DNA of 7,531 bases from Hyphomicrobiales bacterium (GCA_002746425.1 NVXB01000120.1:1-7531); one strand, 5' to 3'. Counted from the stretch's first letter, positions 1 through 6,347 are shown. A program made the numbers and translations. The notes: generated from the sequence alone by a model not told the origin.

Positions 1-431
1 CTTCTTTTGAGAATATTATTGATCCGCAACAACAGCTCACGCGGATCAAACGGCTTTGCCAGATAATCATCCGCCCCGGCGCTTAGGCCCGAAATCCGGT
101 CATCAATCTCCGTGCGAGCCGTTAGCATCAAGATCGCAATATCATTGTGATCGCGTAGCGATTGCGTCAGCTCCACACCGCTTTCGCCCGGCATCATAAC
201 GTCCAGCACCATCAAATCAAAATGGATGTTCTCCAGGTTGTTACGCGCGGTCGCCGCATCAGCCGCAACGGTGACACGGTAGCCATTTTCCGACAGATAG
301 CGGGACAACAGCTCGCGAATGCGGCTGTCATCATCGACAATCAGCAAATGTGGCGCATCATCATCAGGAATTACTTTGGGCGCAATTGATGCAGTATCCG
401 GTGTTGGATCAGTGTTGGCTTGCAAGATCAT
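1..431 (-). CDS. petR: OmpR-family response regulator, PetR-like (C-terminus off the left edge)
   Basis: Two-component response regulator; only the receiver domain (143 codons) lies in the window. A ~27-residue Asp/Pro-rich N-terminal extension precedes the domain. The acidic pocket is D33-D35 in LLIVDDD, the phospho-acceptor is D77 in LMVLDVMMPG, the switch Thr is T104 in MLTAR, and the conserved Lys is K126 in YLAKPFDPRELLLRI. The last motif is typical of OmpR/PhoB-type regulators, so a winged-helix DNA-binding domain is expected beyond the edge. The ATG (431-429) overlaps the TGA of the upstream MarR gene in an ATGA, so the two are very likely translationally coupled. In Rhodobacter capsulatus a PetP (MarR-like)/PetR pair is needed for cytochrome bc1 expression. 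The name petR rests on this arrangement and on the receiver sequence; the regulon here is inferred. No sensor kinase is visible. Confidence 0.88.
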   Translation of the reverse strand, partial: MILQANTDPTPDTASIAPKVIPDDDAPHLLIVDDDSRIRELLSRYLSENGYRVTVAADAATARNNLENIHFDLMVLDVMMPGESGVELTQSLRDHNDIAILMLTARTEIDDRISGLSAGADDYLAKPFDPRELLLRINNILKR

Positions 432-952
432 AGCGACACTTTAGATTTGATTTTCTTCGACATTCTCTTTGCCAGCTCCCGCTCATCTTCATTGATCAAA
501 AGCGACAAGAAACGCTCTGCAATCATTTGCTCGTCAGCATTCATTTGATGTAATGCCTGCTTGATACGGCGAGACTGTGGCTCCATCAGCCGGTCAAACA
601 ACTGCTCACCCTTTTGGGTGGTAAACAGCAAGCGCTGGCGACGATCTTGCGCGCCCTGTTCCTGGCGGATAAAGCCGGTTTCTATAAGTTGCTTGAGCAC
701 CCGGGCAAGGCTTTGCTTGGTAATCTGCAAAATATCCAGCAGCTCAGCCACGGAAATGCCAGGATTGCGTGCAATAAAATGGACAACCCGGTGATGCGCA
801 CGGCCAAAGCCATATTCTTGCAAAATGACATCTGGATCGCTGACAAAATCCCGATAAGCGAAAAACAACAGCTCAATAAAGCTCGTCACATCGCAAGGAT
901 TAGGTTTCCCGTTTGAAACCGTCGTTTCCTGGGTGAAATTTATGTCAGTCAT
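428..952 (-). CDS. petP: MarR-family transcriptional regulator, PetP-like
   Basis: A 174-residue winged-helix regulator, normal size for MarR proteins. Residues ~22-60 form the N-terminal helical dimerisation region. The DNA-binding region follows: GISVAELLDILQITKQSLARVLKQLIETGFI is helix-turn-helix (~65-95), and the wing carries the hallmark QDRRQRLLFTTQKGE (~101-115). The C-terminal helix ends in a Lys/Arg-rich tail. The ATG at 952-950 is chosen because the upstream in-frame ATG-like triplets are out of frame or stop at once. A GGAAAG about 12 nt upstream is a rather distant ribosome site. The gene overlaps the response-regulator start by four bases, so both are made from one mRNA. An inverted repeat sits exactly over the start codon, suggesting autoregulation. 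MarR membership is certain; the PetP identity is inferred from the coupled response regulator and divergent ilvE. Confidence 0.88.
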   Translation of the reverse strand: MTDINFTQETTVSNGKPNPCDVTSFIELLFFAYRDFVSDPDVILQEYGFGRAHHRVVHFIARNPGISVAELLDILQITKQSLARVLKQLIETGFIRQEQGAQDRRQRLLFTTQKGEQLFDRLMEPQSRRIKQALHQMNADEQMIAERFLSLLINEDERELAKRMSKKIKSKVSL

Positions 953-961
953 ATTGACATA
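941..961. promoter_or_regulatory. Inverted repeat over the petP start codon, candidate operator
   Basis: Perfect 7-bp arms TATGTCA (941-947) and TGACATA (955-961) with a 7-nt spacer containing the petP start codon. The size and symmetry fit a winged-helix dimer site, so PetP autoregulation is a reasonable inference. The segment also carries a 10-mer (CATATTGACA, 950-959) identical to part of the operator in the TetR/DUF2306 control region. Confidence 0.4.
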
Positions 962-995
962 TTTCTTTCCATTTGTTACTCAATTGCCGCGCTCA

Positions 996-1023
996 AAGAT
1001 AGGAAAATTCGTCCGACGCCCAA
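996..1023 (-). promoter_or_regulatory. Possible petPR promoter
   Basis: On the minus strand TTGGGC (1023-1018) is followed after 16 nt by TATCTT (1001-996), giving a leader of about 40 nt before the petP ATG. The match to sigma-70 consensus is only moderate. No convincing promoter for ilvE could be picked on the opposite strand in the same 221-bp divergent gap. Confidence 0.3.
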
Positions 1024-1173
1024 TTTGTTCCATGAAACTGCGCAGTGCCAAACTGCCACTTTCATCTGTTCAGGCATTTTATCGGTTTCAGCAAACGAGA
1101 ACAACCTCTTTGAGAACGCATTGTGGGGATAGATCTGACGCATAGCGTACAGATAAATATAAGGAATGTTCAG

Positions 1174-2070
1174 ATGGCCGCAGTTCCCTTTGATCAGTTG
1201 GAAGGTGACATTTGGTACAACGGGGAATTCATGCCCTGGAAAGATGCCAAATTACACGTACTGACCCATGGGTTGCATTATGCCAGCGCTGTTTTTGAGG
1301 GCGAGCGCGCCTATGAAGGTCGTGTTTTCAAACTTGAAGAACATACCAACCGACTGCATGAATCTGGCAAGATACTTGGCTTCGACATTCCCTACAGCAC
1401 AGACGAGATTAATGCCGTTACTGTTGAATTGCTCAAGCGCCAAAATTTGACAGACGCCTATATCCGCCCGCTCGCATGGCGTGGCAGTGAAATGATGGGC
1501 GTATCGGCGCAAAAAAACCGCATCAATGTCGCCATTGCGGCCTGGGCTTGGCCTTCCTATTTTGACCCTGAGCAACGGTTAAAGGGCATTCGCCTCGACA
1601 TCGCAGAATATCGCCGGCCTGACCCTCGCACAGCGCCAAGCCGCTCCAAGGCTGCTGGTCTATACATGATTTGCACCCTGTCCAAACACGCAGCTGAAGC
1701 CAAAGGCTATGCCGATGCGTTGATGTTTGATTGGCGCGATCAGGTTGCAGAAGCCACCGGCGCAAACGTATTCTTTATCAAAGATGGCGCTATTCATACC
1801 CCAACACCGGATTGCTTTTTGGACGGGATTACGCGCCGCACCGTTATCGACCTTGCCAGAAAACGAGGCATTGAGATCATCGAACGGGTGATCCTGCCCG
1901 AAGAAATGGCCGGCTTTGAGCAATGCTTCCTCACTGGAACAGCTGCTGAAGTGACACCGGTTTCTGAGATTGGCCCCTATACATTCGAAGTTGGCGAAAT
2001 TACCCGCAACTTGATGAATGACTACGATCTATTGGTCCGCGGGAAATTCAATATTGCTGCCGCTGAATAA
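1174..2070 (+). CDS. ilvE: Branched-chain amino-acid aminotransferase
   Basis: Class IV PLP-dependent aminotransferase that interconverts leucine, isoleucine and valine with their 2-oxo acids using glutamate/2-oxoglutarate, in the cytoplasm. From the chosen start it has 298 residues, close to the usual IlvE length. Seen in the protein: N-terminal GDIWYNGEFMPWKDAKLHVLTHGL split over residues ~11-34, SAVFEGERAY (~38-47), the PLP-binding Lys K159 in RSKAAGLY, and the class IV signature from EATGAN (~193-198) to DGITRRTVIDL (~217-227), then TGTAAEVTPV (~254-263). An in-frame start 17 codons upstream exists, but ATG 1174 has AAGGA eight bases before it and gives the normal N-terminus, so it is preferred. 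It is divergent from petP and converges on cspA. A D-amino-acid aminotransferase is the main alternative in this fold; length and motifs favour IlvE. Confidence 0.95.
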   Translation: MAAVPFDQLEGDIWYNGEFMPWKDAKLHVLTHGLHYASAVFEGERAYEGRVFKLEEHTNRLHESGKILGFDIPYSTDEINAVTVELLKRQNLTDAYIRPLAWRGSEMMGVSAQKNRINVAIAAWAWPSYFDPEQRLKGIRLDIAEYRRPDPRTAPSRSKAAGLYMICTLSKHAAEAKGYADALMFDWRDQVAEATGANVFFIKDGAIHTPTPDCFLDGITRRTVIDLARKRGIEIIERVILPEEMAGFEQCFLTGTAAEVTPVSEIGPYTFEVGEITRNLMNDYDLLVRGKFNIAAAE

Positions 2071-2120
2071 GCCATCATCAAAATTGTTGAAGTGTTCGGG
2101 GCACTAAAAACCCATCCAAT

Positions 2121-2152
2121 AAAAAACCCGCTCTGGTAAACCAGGGCGGGTT
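2121..2152 (-). terminator. Rho-independent terminator of cspA
   Basis: A 12-bp stem pairs 2125-2136 with 2141-2152 (one G-T wobble) around a TAAA loop. On the minus strand the G/C-rich stem is followed by a run of six T, and it starts 25 bases after the cspA stop. On the plus strand there is no T tract after the stem, so it would end ilvE transcripts less efficiently, though the hairpin lies between the convergent genes. Confidence 0.85.
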
Positions 2153-2177
2153 CCACATAACCAGACTTTAAATCTAA

Positions 2178-2393
2178 TTAGTCTTCAAGCTGCAGTTCAA
2201 CGGCCTTTGGGCCTTTGCCGCGCTTGTCGGGCTCGGTTTCGAATGAAATCCGCATGTTGTCTTGTAACTCTGGCAAGCCAGAAGCCTGGACCGCAGAAAT
2301 GTGTACAAACACATCGGTGCCGCCTTCATCTGGTGTGATAAAGCCGAAGCCTTTTGAGCCATTAAAAAATTTTACAGTGCCACTTTGGCGCAT
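2178..2393 (-). CDS. cspA: Cold-shock domain protein
   Basis: A 71-residue single cold-shock domain (OB-fold) protein that binds single-stranded RNA/DNA and is generally thought to act as an RNA chaperone. RNP1 is KGFGFI (14-19) and RNP2 is VFVHI (28-32), carrying aromatic and His nucleic-acid contacts F16, F18, F29 and H31. The N-terminal SGTVKFFNGSKGFG matches the alphaproteobacterial form, with Phe where E. coli CspA has Trp in KWFN. The ATG is preceded by AAGGA with a 7-nt gap. A strong terminator follows. A TATATA on the minus strand (about 2417-2422) could be a -10 element but has no good -35. Members of this family are not always cold-induced, so temperature control is not claimed. Confidence 0.94.
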   Translation of the reverse strand: MRQSGTVKFFNGSKGFGFITPDEGGTDVFVHISAVQASGLPELQDNMRISFETEPDKRGKGPKAVELQLED

Positions 2394-2958
2394 CGGAAAT
2401 TCCTTTTCCCTTTTAGTCTATATAGTTGCACAAACTTTCGTTTACGCGTTTAGGCAAGTTCAGCAGCATAATTACAAAGGGAATTGGGTCGTCTTTGTTT
2501 GCGGTATTCTTTCCAATTTGCCTGACGATATCATCCGCTGAAACCGCCTGACGATTTGCATATGGCAAATCCGCTATTAATTACCAATCCAATAAATCGG
2601 ACCAGCCCGTCTCGTAAATCCCTCGGGTTTCGCTGCTACCCGAGCAACTTCAATATGGGTCCGTGCCGTATTCAGCGCAAGCAAAACTTACGTACCGGAC
2701 GATAATTGCAGTAATTGAATATCGTATTATTTATTCAACCTCTAATATGCAAAAGCTCGATATGAGATTAAGCATCTGATATATCAAATGTTTTTCTAAA
2801 CAGTATTTAACGTTCTGAGTCTTGAATACAAACAAGCATGCCGGTAAAAAAAAGTTCGCGGCATGCAATAATCATAGCAAATTGTATCATTCATGGCTCA
2901 ATTGTGGCCAGAATTCAGCAAGATCTTTACTCAAATCAAGCAAAGTCCATCATGATTA
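2394..2958. other. 565-bp gene-free A/T-rich gap with small repeats
   Basis: No convincing gene, tRNA or structured RNA was found on either strand between cspA and the exported-protein gene. It holds the cspA promoter/leader, a 10-bp direct repeat GCCTGACGAT (2520-2529 and 2546-2555), an inverted repeat GATTTGC/GCAAATC (2553-2559 and 2565-2571), a perfect hairpin CTCGGGT/ACCCGAG (2622-2628 and 2638-2644, 9-nt loop), and the 8-bp hairpin at 2836-2866. The first three cluster within 125 bp; no function can be assigned. Confidence 0.5.
2836..2866 (-). terminator. Hairpin downstream of the exported-protein gene, possible terminator
   Basis: Perfect 8-bp arms GCATGCCG (2836-2843) and CGGCATGC (2859-2866) enclose a 15-nt loop containing an A8 run on the plus strand. 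It lies 93 bases past the minus-strand stop at 2959. The sequence after the stem on the minus strand is T-rich (TTGTTTG) but not a clean T tract, so the terminator call is tentative. Confidence 0.35.
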
Positions 2959-3546
2959 CTAGTCGAGGGAAGCTGAGCGGCGACGTTTTTTAAGGTCCAG
3001 AGCGATGACAGGAATATCGCGTCCACGAGATCTATCAGTTACAGAGATGATAACCCGCATGAAGTTTTTCCGCTGCAACAGCAGATCCATTTTACCCTGA
3101 GTTCTGCCACGGGACAGGCGCAATTTCAGCGAATTGCCCCGACGATCACCGTAGATGTCCATGCCATTGCCCTTAGCACCACCCATAAAGCGGCCAAGAT
3201 ACTTGCGTACACCCTTGGAGTACTTAATGCTGGCACCCATGCGTGCAGAAAATCTGCCGACAGAGCATTTGCCATTCATGGAAATTTTAATGCCGCTACG
3301 GCTGGGTTTGCCGCGAAGTGAGCATTTGAAGGTTTTGCCGCGATCAGGCCCCGCCAGCACACGGCCACTACCAACCCATGTGCCTTGCAGCTTTGAGAGA
3401 AAGACCAACTCCGGATCTTTTGCATGGGCAGAAAATACGCCAACGCTCAGCGTCAGAAGAACCGCCAATGCACCACCAATAATCTGGCTGATAACGCGAT
3501 TGAAAACGGCATGCCCAGGAAAAATAACACTCAACACTACAAACAT
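2959..3546 (-). CDS. Exported basic protein of unknown function, lipocalin-like motif
   Basis: A 195-residue protein with a predicted signal peptide: hydrophobic core IIGGALAVLLTLSVGVFSA (~22-40) and likely cleavage after A42 (AHA|KDPE), sending it to the periplasm. The N-terminal region before the core is long (~20 residues). The mature part opens with LSKLQGTWVGSGRV (~50-63), resembling the W-x-G-x-G opening of small alphaproteobacterial exported beta-barrel (calycin-like) proteins, and has two cysteines, C75 and C94, that could form a disulfide. By hand count it has about 37 Lys/Arg against 10 Asp/Glu, so it is strongly basic, ending in a KKRRR cluster. The ATG at 3546 has GAAGG directly abutting it; a GTG three codons later (3537) has better spacing, so the start is uncertain. 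It appears monocistronic. Function unknown. Confidence 0.75.
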   Translation of the reverse strand: MFVVLSVIFPGHAVFNRVISQIIGGALAVLLTLSVGVFSAHAKDPELVFLSKLQGTWVGSGRVLAGPDRGKTFKCSLRGKPSRSGIKISMNGKCSVGRFSARMGASIKYSKGVRKYLGRFMGGAKGNGMDIYGDRRGNSLKLRLSRGRTQGKMDLLLQRKNFMRVIISVTDRSRGRDIPVIALDLKKRRRSASLD

Positions 3547-3565
3547 CCTTCAATCTTCAGACTAG

Positions 3566-3611
3566 ATACTGGCTTCAAAATACTGGCTTCAAACTTGGTA
3601 TTGGCTTCAAA
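3566..3611. repeat. 14-bp tandem repeat, three copies
   Basis: Two perfect adjacent copies of ATACTGGCTTCAAA (3566-3579, 3580-3593) are followed, after a 4-nt insertion, by a third with two changes (3598-3611). They lie about 20 bp upstream of the exported-protein start. Read on the minus strand, each copy carries TTGAAG, and one spaced 18 nt from TATCTA could act as a -35 box. Expansion by replication slippage near a promoter is the simplest origin; a repeated regulator site is the alternative. Confidence 0.7.
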
Positions 3612-3626
3612 CGACGTACTGAAATG

Positions 3627-3667
3627 ACCAATTGCATGGTTCTCGCATGATGCGTTTACCAATTGCA
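3627..3667. repeat. Direct repeat ACCAATTGCA, 31 bp apart
   Basis: Two identical 10-mers at 3627-3636 and 3658-3667 have starts 31 bp apart, close to three helical turns, upstream of the exported-protein gene. The spacing would put two bound proteins on the same DNA face; this is inference only. Confidence 0.5.
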
Positions 3668-3813
3668 AACCAACCCTAGCAATTAAACGTTAACCAAAAC
3701 CAAAAACTTTTTAAATGAACCCCCGACCAATACACTGATATTCTCTTTGTAAGGTCTCATTCCGCCGGGAATTGATTGATATGTCAGAACATTTCAGAAT
3801 TAATGCTTGGTTC

Positions 3814-3843
3814 CTGATATAAATAACGTGTTTATTTTATCAG
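3814..3843. repeat. A/T-rich inverted repeat downstream of motB
   Basis: CTGATA(T)AAATAA (3814-3826) pairs with TTATTTTATCAG (3832-3843) around a CGTGT loop, giving 12 bp with one bulged T. It is 94 bases past the motB stop. It lacks a G/C stem and a T tract, so it is not a normal intrinsic terminator; it could be an operator or a weak mRNA 3' end structure. Confidence 0.4.
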
Positions 3844-3936
3844 TAATATTTGTGCAGGTCCAACACCATGCATTCAGCTTGCGCTCAACAGTCGCCGCTG
3901 CACGAGGTGAATCAACCGCCCTTCCCTGACAAATGC

Positions 3937-4797
3937 CTATGGGTGGAACCCAAGGGGCAAAGGTGGTTTCTCGGCCATGAGCAGAATGCTTACCCGCCGG
4001 TTTGCCGCCAGAAAGGGATCGTTTGGAAACAATGGTTCCTGGTCCGCCTTACCGGTTACCGAGTGTATGCGATCATTGGGAATACCGTATTCAGACAATA
4101 AGCCGCGCATCGCATTAGCCCGGTCAGCAGACAGCTCCCAGGTCGTATAATAAGCGCTGGATGTGGAGTTTGAGGCCGTTGTATGCCCCACAATTGAAAT
4201 GCGGTTCGGCATGTTTCGCAAAACCGGTGCCATGACCATCAACAACCGACGTGCTGTCTCCGTTGGAAACTTGGACCCTTCAGGAAACATCGCCCGGCCA
4301 TCCTGATCGACCAATTGGATGTTGAGACCTTCTTCGGTCTCTTCCATGATGATGTTTTTGGACAGTTCAGTGATCTCAGGCATTTCCTGCCATGCCTGTC
4401 GCAGGGATGCAGCAGCGGTGGCAAATTGCCTTGGGACCTCAATCTCGGCCTTATCGATGTTATGCGTGTTGGCTTCCGGGCCCTGCTTGCGCCGCTCATC
4501 GTGGCGCTCTTGGGCGTAGTCGGTGTCATCATCGCTTTCAACGGCAGCAACGCGGCGCACATAATCACGAACCGGGGCACCCTCAATCTCGATCATGCCC
4601 GACTTTCGGATATCATCACGGATACCAAAGGCTTCCTTCATGGAGCCGGCAACCACTTGCAGTTTTTCCTTATCCTGAATGGAGAAGGAAATGATCAACA
4701 CGAAGAAACACACTAGCAGCGACATCAAATCGGCAAAAGTCACCAGCCAGTCGGGAGCGCCGCCCCCGCCTTCGGCTTTTTTTACCCGGCGGCCCAT
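3937..4797 (-). CDS. motB: Flagellar motor stator protein MotB (PomB-like)
   Basis: B subunit of the flagellar stator, anchored to peptidoglycan and conducting ions with MotA at the inner membrane. A short cytoplasmic basic N-terminus (GRRVKKAEGGGG) precedes one transmembrane helix (~17-40). It carries the essential ion-binding Asp D23 in WLVTFADLMSLLVCFFVL, a sequence very like PomB. A charged periplasmic linker (~60-120, rich in D/E/R) follows. An OmpA-like peptidoglycan-binding domain (~157-275) has VGHT (203-206), WELSADRANAMRGLL (220-234) and NRRVSI (266-271). The usual GHTD reads GHTT, so the Asp that contacts diaminopimelate in OmpA-like domains is T207. At 286 residues it has a normal length. 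ATG follows the motA TAA with no gap, and AGGAAG inside motA, 8 nt upstream, is its ribosome site. Coupling ion (H+ or Na+) cannot be fixed. Confidence 0.93.
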   Translation of the reverse strand: MGRRVKKAEGGGGAPDWLVTFADLMSLLVCFFVLIISFSIQDKEKLQVVAGSMKEAFGIRDDIRKSGMIEIEGAPVRDYVRRVAAVESDDDTDYAQERHDERRKQGPEANTHNIDKAEIEVPRQFATAAASLRQAWQEMPEITELSKNIIMEETEEGLNIQLVDQDGRAMFPEGSKFPTETARRLLMVMAPVLRNMPNRISIVGHTTASNSTSSAYYTTWELSADRANAMRGLLSEYGIPNDRIHSVTGKADQEPLFPNDPFLAANRRVSILLMAEKPPLPLGFHP

Positions 4798-5568
4798 TTA
4801 GGCTGCTTCCTCACCAAGACCTGCGCGAACATTTTCAGGCAGATAGGCCACCAGAATTTCGCGGATAACATCCGGACTTTTATTCTCGCGAACCTGCATG
4901 ATGCCATCAATGATCAACGATTGATTTAGCTCTTCAATCTTGAATTTGGCACCCAGCTTGTTGGCAATCGGCATACACACAACGTTAGCGATCAACGCAC
5001 CGTAAAGTGTCGTCAACAACGCAATCGCCATAGAAGGTCCAATCGTTGCGGGGTCATCCATGGTTGCAAGCATCTGCACCAAGCCCACAAGTGTTCCGAT
5101 CATACCAAAAGCAGGCGCGGAATCGCCGAGCGCCTTAAACACGCGTTGCCCTTCTTCGAGGCGTTCCAGATAAAGATCGCGCTCACGTTCCATGGCATCG
5201 CGGATAAACTCGCCATCATAACCATCGGTGACATATTGAATGCCCTTGGCAAGGGTCGCGTCTTCCACTTCAACGGCTTCAAGGCCAAGGGGGCCGCTCT
5301 TGCGCACAATGTCAGCAAGTTCGGAAATTTTTTGAATGATGCCGCGAGCATCCATTTTCTTGTGCTTGAAAGCAACTTTACCGCCGGTGGCAAAAGCCCC
5401 AAAAATACCTGAAAGTGGAAACTGGATCAGCGTGGCGGACAACCCGCCACCAATCACAATAAGGACCGAGGGAATATCAAGAAACTGTCCAAGGGTGCCA
5501 CCAAGCAAAATAGCGATGACAACAACCACCAAGGCAACAATAATGCCCAATATCGTAGCAAAATCCAT
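4798..5568 (-). CDS. motA: Flagellar motor stator protein MotA (PomA-like)
   Basis: A subunit of the stator; a four-helix inner-membrane protein whose cytoplasmic loop pushes on FliG. It aligns along its whole 256 residues with PomA of Vibrio: N-terminal MDFATILGII, TM1 ~5-24, TM2 ~32-52, and a large charged loop (~64-145) with R89 and E97/E100 in the position of the FliG-contacting charges. TM3 has APAFGMIGTLVGLVQML (~151-167) with P152, and TM4 has IALLTTLYGALIANVV (~182-197), then P200. P152 and P200 match the conserved prolines of this family, and T159 and T186 line up with ion-path threonines of PomA. Start ATG 5568 has GGAG ten bases upstream. It lies in an operon with motB and has its own promoter at 5653-5681. 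PomA-like sequence does not by itself prove sodium use. Confidence 0.94.
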   Translation of the reverse strand: MDFATILGIIVALVVVVIAILLGGTLGQFLDIPSVLIVIGGGLSATLIQFPLSGIFGAFATGGKVAFKHKKMDARGIIQKISELADIVRKSGPLGLEAVEVEDATLAKGIQYVTDGYDGEFIRDAMERERDLYLERLEEGQRVFKALGDSAPAFGMIGTLVGLVQMLATMDDPATIGPSMAIALLTTLYGALIANVVCMPIANKLGAKFKIEELNQSLIIDGIMQVRENKSPDVIREILVAYLPENVRAGLGEEAA

Positions 5569-5652
5569 CTGGTACGCGCTCCGTGTGGGTACAAACTCAT
5601 ATACTGAGCTTTTAGATTTACCGATACGAAGCTAAAAAACTGATAATTTTGG

Positions 5653-5681
5653 ATTGTAATTTTTGCCTATAATACTCTCAA
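5653..5681 (-). promoter_or_regulatory. motAB promoter candidate
   Basis: On the minus strand TTGAGA (5681-5676) and TACAAT (5658-5653) are separated by exactly 17 nt, a good sigma-70-type match in the 138-bp gap between the DUF2306 stop and motA. The leader would be about 78 nt. It argues that motAB is transcribed independently of DUF2306. No flagellar sigma-28 or sigma-54 element was recognised. Confidence 0.55.
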
Positions 5682-5706
5682 AGATCATTTATTTGTGACG
5701 GCTAAT

Positions 5707-6315
5707 CTAATTTTGAAGACTGGAACGGCGGCGACGCAACCACCACTCAACGGCAATAAGGTTGGGGATCCAACAAAGCCACGCCAGATACACCGACGCC
5801 TCATTATATTCAAACCCGGCAAACATAAACCCCAACAATTGAAGCCTGAGTGTAACGCCCGCAAAGGTGAGCGCGAATGAGCGGATCATCCAGCGGCGGT
5901 GATCTGCAATCTGGCGGTTTCTGGCGTAGATGACAGCTTTAACCGTCACCCACAGCCACACCAATGCGAGCATGGAAAACCCAACCTGCGCGGCAACACC
6001 ACCCTCTGCGCCAAAAGCGATAATCAGTCCAGATACGCTGCCCACCAACACTGCAACACCATATAGTCGCCCGGCCCAGCGGTGATACACTGGCGACCAG
6101 CTCCGAAGTTTTGGCAGCATTTGAAGTGAGCCAACCAGTAATGCGACCGGGGCTGCGGAGATATGCACCACGAATGCCAGAAGCCTGTTTTCTATGTGGC
6201 CAGGCATTTCGTTGAAGGCCAGCGGCAACCCAAGTGCCAGAAAACGGTAGGATGCCAAAGCAATAGTAATGCTCAAAAAGGCCATCATAAACAGTGAAAT
6301 TCGAGGTATAAACAT
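5707..6315 (-). CDS. DUF2306 integral membrane protein
   Basis: A 202-residue inner-membrane protein of the DUF2306 family, whose function is unknown. Hydrophobic segments lie at about 7-30, 45-65, 84-102, 111-130, 146-166 and 173-190. Family hallmarks are the membrane-face His in VVHISAAPVALLVGSLQMLPKL (starting ~49, H51), the loop PVYHRWAGRLYGVAVLVG (~75-92, H78 R79), and HRRWMIRSFALTFAGVTLRL (139-158). The end is basic (WWLRRRRSS). A start 21 codons further upstream exists but lies inside the operator palindromes; ATG 6315 has GGAG five bases upstream and begins a normal N-terminus, so it is preferred. It is divergent from the TetR gene, with two operators between them, so it is the likely regulated target. 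The conserved histidines might bind metal or haem; that is only a guess. Confidence 0.82.
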   Translation of the reverse strand: MFIPRISLFMMAFLSITIALASYRFLALGLPLAFNEMPGHIENRLLAFVVHISAAPVALLVGSLQMLPKLRSWSPVYHRWAGRLYGVAVLVGSVSGLIIAFGAEGGVAAQVGFSMLALVWLWVTVKAVIYARNRQIADHRRWMIRSFALTFAGVTLRLQLLGFMFAGFEYNEASVYLAWLCWIPNLIAVEWWLRRRRSSLQN

Positions 6316-6328
6316 AGTCGCTCCGTGC

Positions 6329-6347
6329 ATATAGACAGTGTCAATAT
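6329..6347. promoter_or_regulatory. TetR operator O1 (imperfect palindrome)
   Basis: ATATAGACA and TGTCAATAT flank a central G at 6338; the arms differ from perfect symmetry by one base. The right arm is identical to that of O2, whose centre is 27 bp away. It overlaps the -10 region of the DUF2306 promoter, so binding would block transcription. The bound protein is presumed to be the adjacent TetR. Confidence 0.7.

Larger units (their letters stand above)
3547..3936. other. 390-bp gene-free gap between motB and the exported-protein gene
   Basis: No credible gene was found; the short plus-strand frame starting near 3850 runs into the motB antisense. The gap holds the 14-bp tandem repeat (3566-3611), two copies of ACCAATTGCA 31 bp apart (3627-3636, 3658-3667), and an A/T-rich hairpin (3814-3843). 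It must contain the promoter of the exported-protein gene and the end of the motAB transcript, but neither is clear. Confidence 0.5.

Noticed and set aside
614..916. Open frame of 100 codons on the plus strand antisense to petP
   Set aside because: It is a mirror of the petP coding frame, with no ribosome site and no recognisable protein family.
1123..1173. 17-codon upstream extension of ilvE
   Set aside because: ATG 1174 has a good AAGGA at the right spacing and gives the usual IlvE N-terminus.
2580..2720. Possible tRNA or structured RNA in the cspA upstream gap
   Set aside because: A single 7-bp hairpin is present but no cloverleaf, T-loop motif or acceptor pairing could be found.
3155..3565. 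136-codon plus-strand frame opposite the exported-protein gene
   Set aside because: The minus-strand frame has a signal peptide and family motif; this one has neither and no ribosome site.
3680..3700. TTAA-containing stretch considered as a CtrA binding site near the motility genes
   Set aside because: The two TTAA elements are only 3 bases apart, not the 7 of the CtrA consensus, and the site is downstream of motB.
4315..4716. 133-codon plus-strand frame inside motB
   Set aside because: Antisense shadow of a well-recognised motB; no independent protein features.
5668..5673. Perfect plus-strand TATAAT in the motA upstream gap
   Set aside because: No acceptable -35 sequence sits 16-18 bases upstream, and it would drive only antisense transcription into DUF2306.
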